A DNA stretch of 64,000 bases, taken from assembly GCA_947501695.1 (NCBI GenBank), contig CANMWO010000001.1, positions 1,178,001 to 1,242,000 of the forward strand. Reading direction: 5' to 3'. Positions 62,090-64,000 of the stretch are shown here, in pieces. Both the position numbers and the translations under genes were made by a program. The stretch's first letter is position 1; each line of letters begins with the position of its first letter. The stretch comes from an uncultured Sphingomonadaceae bacterium (GTDB lineage Bacteria; Pseudomonadota; Alphaproteobacteria; Sphingomonadales; Sphingomonadaceae). Under the pieces are notes generated by a model. It searched no databases. It had not been told where the DNA came from and saw only the letters and a list, made by a program, of their open reading frames with translations.

Positions 62090-63562
62090 ATGGAAACCGG
62101 AACACTAATCTCACTCGCTCTATATTTCGTCGGAATGATCGCCATCGGTTTCTACGCTTGGCGCAAATCAACCGATAGCAGCGAAGGCTATCTACTCGGC
62201 GGGCGTAAGCTCAGCCCAGCGGTCGCGGCGCTGTCCGCTGGCGCCTCGGATATGTCGGGCTGGCTGCTGCTTGGCCTGCCCGGAGCCCTTTATGCGGCGG
62301 GACTAGTCGAAGTTTGGATCGGAATCGGGCTTTTTGTTGGCGCGCTAGTCAACTGGATCGTTGTTGCGCCCCGCCTGCGCGAACAGACCGAAAAGCTCGG
62401 AAACGCCCTCACCATCCCCGAATTTCTCGCTAACCGCTTTCCCGACAAAGCACTGGCGCTTCGAGTTACATCAGCGATCATCATCGTCCTGTTTTTCGCG
62501 GTCTATACAGCCGCTGGATTAGTCGGCGGTGGCAAGCTATTCGAGACCAGTTTTGCAGGTTTTTTAGATCAGACAGCGATGAGCGACTATATGCTCGGCA
62601 TATGGATCACAGCAGGCGTCGTGCTCGCTTATACAATGGTCGGCGGGTTTCTTGCGGTCAGCCTAACCGATTTTGTTCAAGGCTGCATCATGGTGGTTGC
62701 CTTGGTGCTGATGCCCATAGTCGTGTTGACCAATGGCGGCGGGATCAGTGCGGTCTCGACACAGCTTACCGCGATTGATCCCAGTTACTTGAGCCTGACC
62801 GCAGGACTGTCCCTTGTCGGCTTCCTTTCCGCCGTAACCTGGGGACTAGGCTATTTTGGGCAGCCGCATATCATTGTCCGGTTTATGGCAATCCGGTCGG
62901 TTGCCGAAGTACCCAAGGCGCGTAATATCGGAATGAGTTGGATGGGCGTGGCACTGCTTGGCGCGATTGGCGTCGGCATCACAGGCCGCGCCTATGTCGA
63001 GATGAACGGATTGGTTCTGGATGATCCCGAAACCATCTTCATTCTGCTCGCCAACACCTTGTTTCACCCGTTGATCACCGGCTTCCTCCTCGCCGCCCTA
63101 CTAGCAGCGATCATGAGCACGATCAGCTCGCAATTACTGGTATCGTCCAGCTCCTTGACCGAGGATTTCTATCGGCTGTTTCTGCGTAAACAGGCCAGCG
63201 AGAGGGAAACGGTCAATATCGGACGTCTTTTTGTGGCGCTCGTCGCATTGCTCGCGATTGTGATCGCAAGTGATCCCGATAGTCAGGTTCTTGGGTTGGT
63301 GAGTAATGCTTGGGCTGGATTTGGTGCTGCGTTCGGGCCATTGATATTGCTATCGCTGACATGGAAACGGATGACCGGCGCGGGCGCAGTTGCAGGACTG
63401 GTGACTGGGGCCACCGTGGTAATCGTCTGGATTGCGCTGGGCTGGAACGCCGCGGTTATGGGCGGACCGGGTGTTTACGAGATTATACCGGGATTTGTGA
63501 TGGCAATCGTAGCTATTGTTGCTGTTAGCAAACTCTCAAATCGTCAGACAGTTAGTGCTTAA
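62090..63562 (+). CDS. putP: Sodium/proline symporter
   Basis: 490 residues from ATG 62090; an upstream TTG at 62063 overlaps the previous gene. About thirteen membrane segments of the SSS family, with SAGASDMSGWLLLGLPGALY at the Na+ site and WGLGYFGQPHIIVRFMAIRS as the PutP signature. It imports proline with Na+. Confidence 0.92.
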   Translation: METGTLISLALYFVGMIAIGFYAWRKSTDSSEGYLLGGRKLSPAVAALSAGASDMSGWLLLGLPGALYAAGLVEVWIGIGLFVGALVNWIVVAPRLREQTEKLGNALTIPEFLANRFPDKALALRVTSAIIIVLFFAVYTAAGLVGGGKLFETSFAGFLDQTAMSDYMLGIWITAGVVLAYTMVGGFLAVSLTDFVQGCIMVVALVLMPIVVLTNGGGISAVSTQLTAIDPSYLSLTAGLSLVGFLSAVTWGLGYFGQPHIIVRFMAIRSVAEVPKARNIGMSWMGVALLGAIGVGITGRAYVEMNGLVLDDPETIFILLANTLFHPLITGFLLAALLAAIMSTISSQLLVSSSSLTEDFYRLFLRKQASERETVNIGRLFVALVALLAIVIASDPDSQVLGLVSNAWAGFGAAFGPLILLSLTWKRMTGAGAVAGLVTGATVVIVWIALGWNAAVMGGPGVYEIIPGFVMAIVAIVAVSKLSNRQTVSA

Positions 63563-63623
63563 ACGCCCTGAGATTTTCTAATTAGATATCATCGCTATCA
63601 CAGGGAAAACTCGCGCTGAAAAG

Positions 63624-64000
63624 CTATTTCCATTTAACCAGTTTCAGTCCGGTCAACATCCCGTTAGCTTCTCTGGCTTCCCGAATTTCGGTAAAGTCAG
63701 GCTTGCCTTGCAGGGCCCCCATGTTGATTTTCATATCGAGAAGAGCAATTTCTCCTTCAGCCAGATTTAGCTCATGCGAAACCGCAGCGGATTTACTGCC
63801 GCTCGACATTTGCGCTGTGACTTCATGTGCGCCCGGCTCAACTTCTGCCATCAAGAAATATTTGCTGCGTATCTGGCTGTTAAACTGATCACCGATGGTG
63901 ATGTTCATGCCCTGTTGCCCCGCAACAAAACCCTTACGCATCACATAAATGCGGGCTTTCCCGGTTGCAGGGATCATTTTCATGGCGTCAGCCGTTTCCG
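63624..64000 (-). CDS. DUF2846-like protein, 5' end outside window
   Basis: Open frame to the window edge. An ATG at 63983 gives 119 residues, but the frame stays open upstream (ETADA before it), so the true start, probably with a signal or lipobox, is outside. The visible part has KARIYVMRKGFVAGQQGMNI and YFLMAEVEPGAHEVTAQ, the DUF2846 pattern. Likely a periplasmic or lipoprotein beta-sandwich; function unknown. Confidence 0.65.
   Translation of the reverse strand, partial: ETADAMKMIPATGKARIYVMRKGFVAGQQGMNITIGDQFNSQIRSKYFLMAEVEPGAHEVTAQMSSGSKSAAVSHELNLAEGEIALLDMKINMGALQGKPDFTEIREAREANGMLTGLKLVKWK

Noticed and set aside
1-64000. Mobile elements, prophage or CRISPR
   Set aside because: No transposase, integrase, phage gene, or regularly spaced repeat was seen; the polysaccharide island lies near tRNA-Ser but no integrase or duplicated tRNA end is visible.

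Overview
This window is a contiguous piece of a sphingomonad (Alphaproteobacteria, Sphingomonadales) chromosome, probably from a lineage with fairly low GC. Three things point there. The gene order dusB-ntrB-ntrC-ntrY-ntrX-hfq-hflX is alphaproteobacterial. Hfq has two Sm domains. The C-terminal sorting signals are of the PEPxxWA type and sit beside a V-type exosortase. I see no insertion sequences, prophage genes, CRISPR arrays or clear pseudogenes. Two coding regions run off the edges: lpdA at the left and a DUF2846-like protein at the right.

Layout. 1-4208: end of lpdA, an inverted pair of palindromic repeats, a secreted amidohydrolase, a class IV aminotransferase overlapping a sulfotransferase, and a small secreted protein. 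4276-35526: an exopolysaccharide and protein-sorting island. It holds a Wzx flippase, two Wzy/O-antigen-ligase-like proteins, and a Wzz/GNVR co-polymerase with a separate tyrosine kinase. It also has a short OPX (Wza-like) protein paired with an outer-membrane beta-barrel, a TPR lipoprotein, seven glycosyltransferases or sugar transferases, UDP-glucuronate decarboxylase (suggesting xylose in the polymer), and an acyltransferase. The sorting part is exosortase XrtV, EpsI, an XrtV accessory protein and an EpsD-type lipoprotein, with two PEPxxWA-CTERM substrates (6126-7370 and 31226-31903). Between xrtV and the initiating sugar transferase lie a SleB hydrolase, an unknown membrane protein, a retropepsin-like protease and two very small membrane proteins.

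35893-45801: tRNA-Ser(UGA), then cell-wall genes (mltB, rlpA, dacC) running into tmk-holB-metG-tatD-MBL-retropepsin-mazG, all on the plus strand and tightly packed. 45798-55020 (minus): hflX, tandem-domain hfq, ntrX, ntrY, ntrC, ntrB, dusB, the nitrogen-control operon. 55100-64000: ispDF, a secreted protein, pncC, ratA and lipA, then a bicarbonate module (SbtA permease, SbtB PII-like protein, beta-carbonic anhydrase), an FMN oxidase, a NYN-domain protein, putP and the DUF2846-like protein.

How it fits together. The island appears to encode a Wzx/Wzy-type polysaccharide route. Lipid-linked repeats start with the polyprenyl-phosphate sugar transferase (33056-34447), are flipped by Wzx and polymerised under Wzz/kinase control. 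They would leave through a short OPX protein that probably needs the neighbouring beta-barrel as its outer-membrane pore. Exosortase V would process and anchor the PEP-CTERM proteins, probably with help from EpsI and EpsD. Features that most deserve a second look are the asymmetric tandem Hfq, an NtrX without the sigma-54 contact loop, the DUF1996 plus QxxRW-glycosyltransferase operon, the small-protein/retropepsin/SleB stretch beside xrtV, and structured DNA upstream of the PEP-CTERM genes and between xrtV and sleB.
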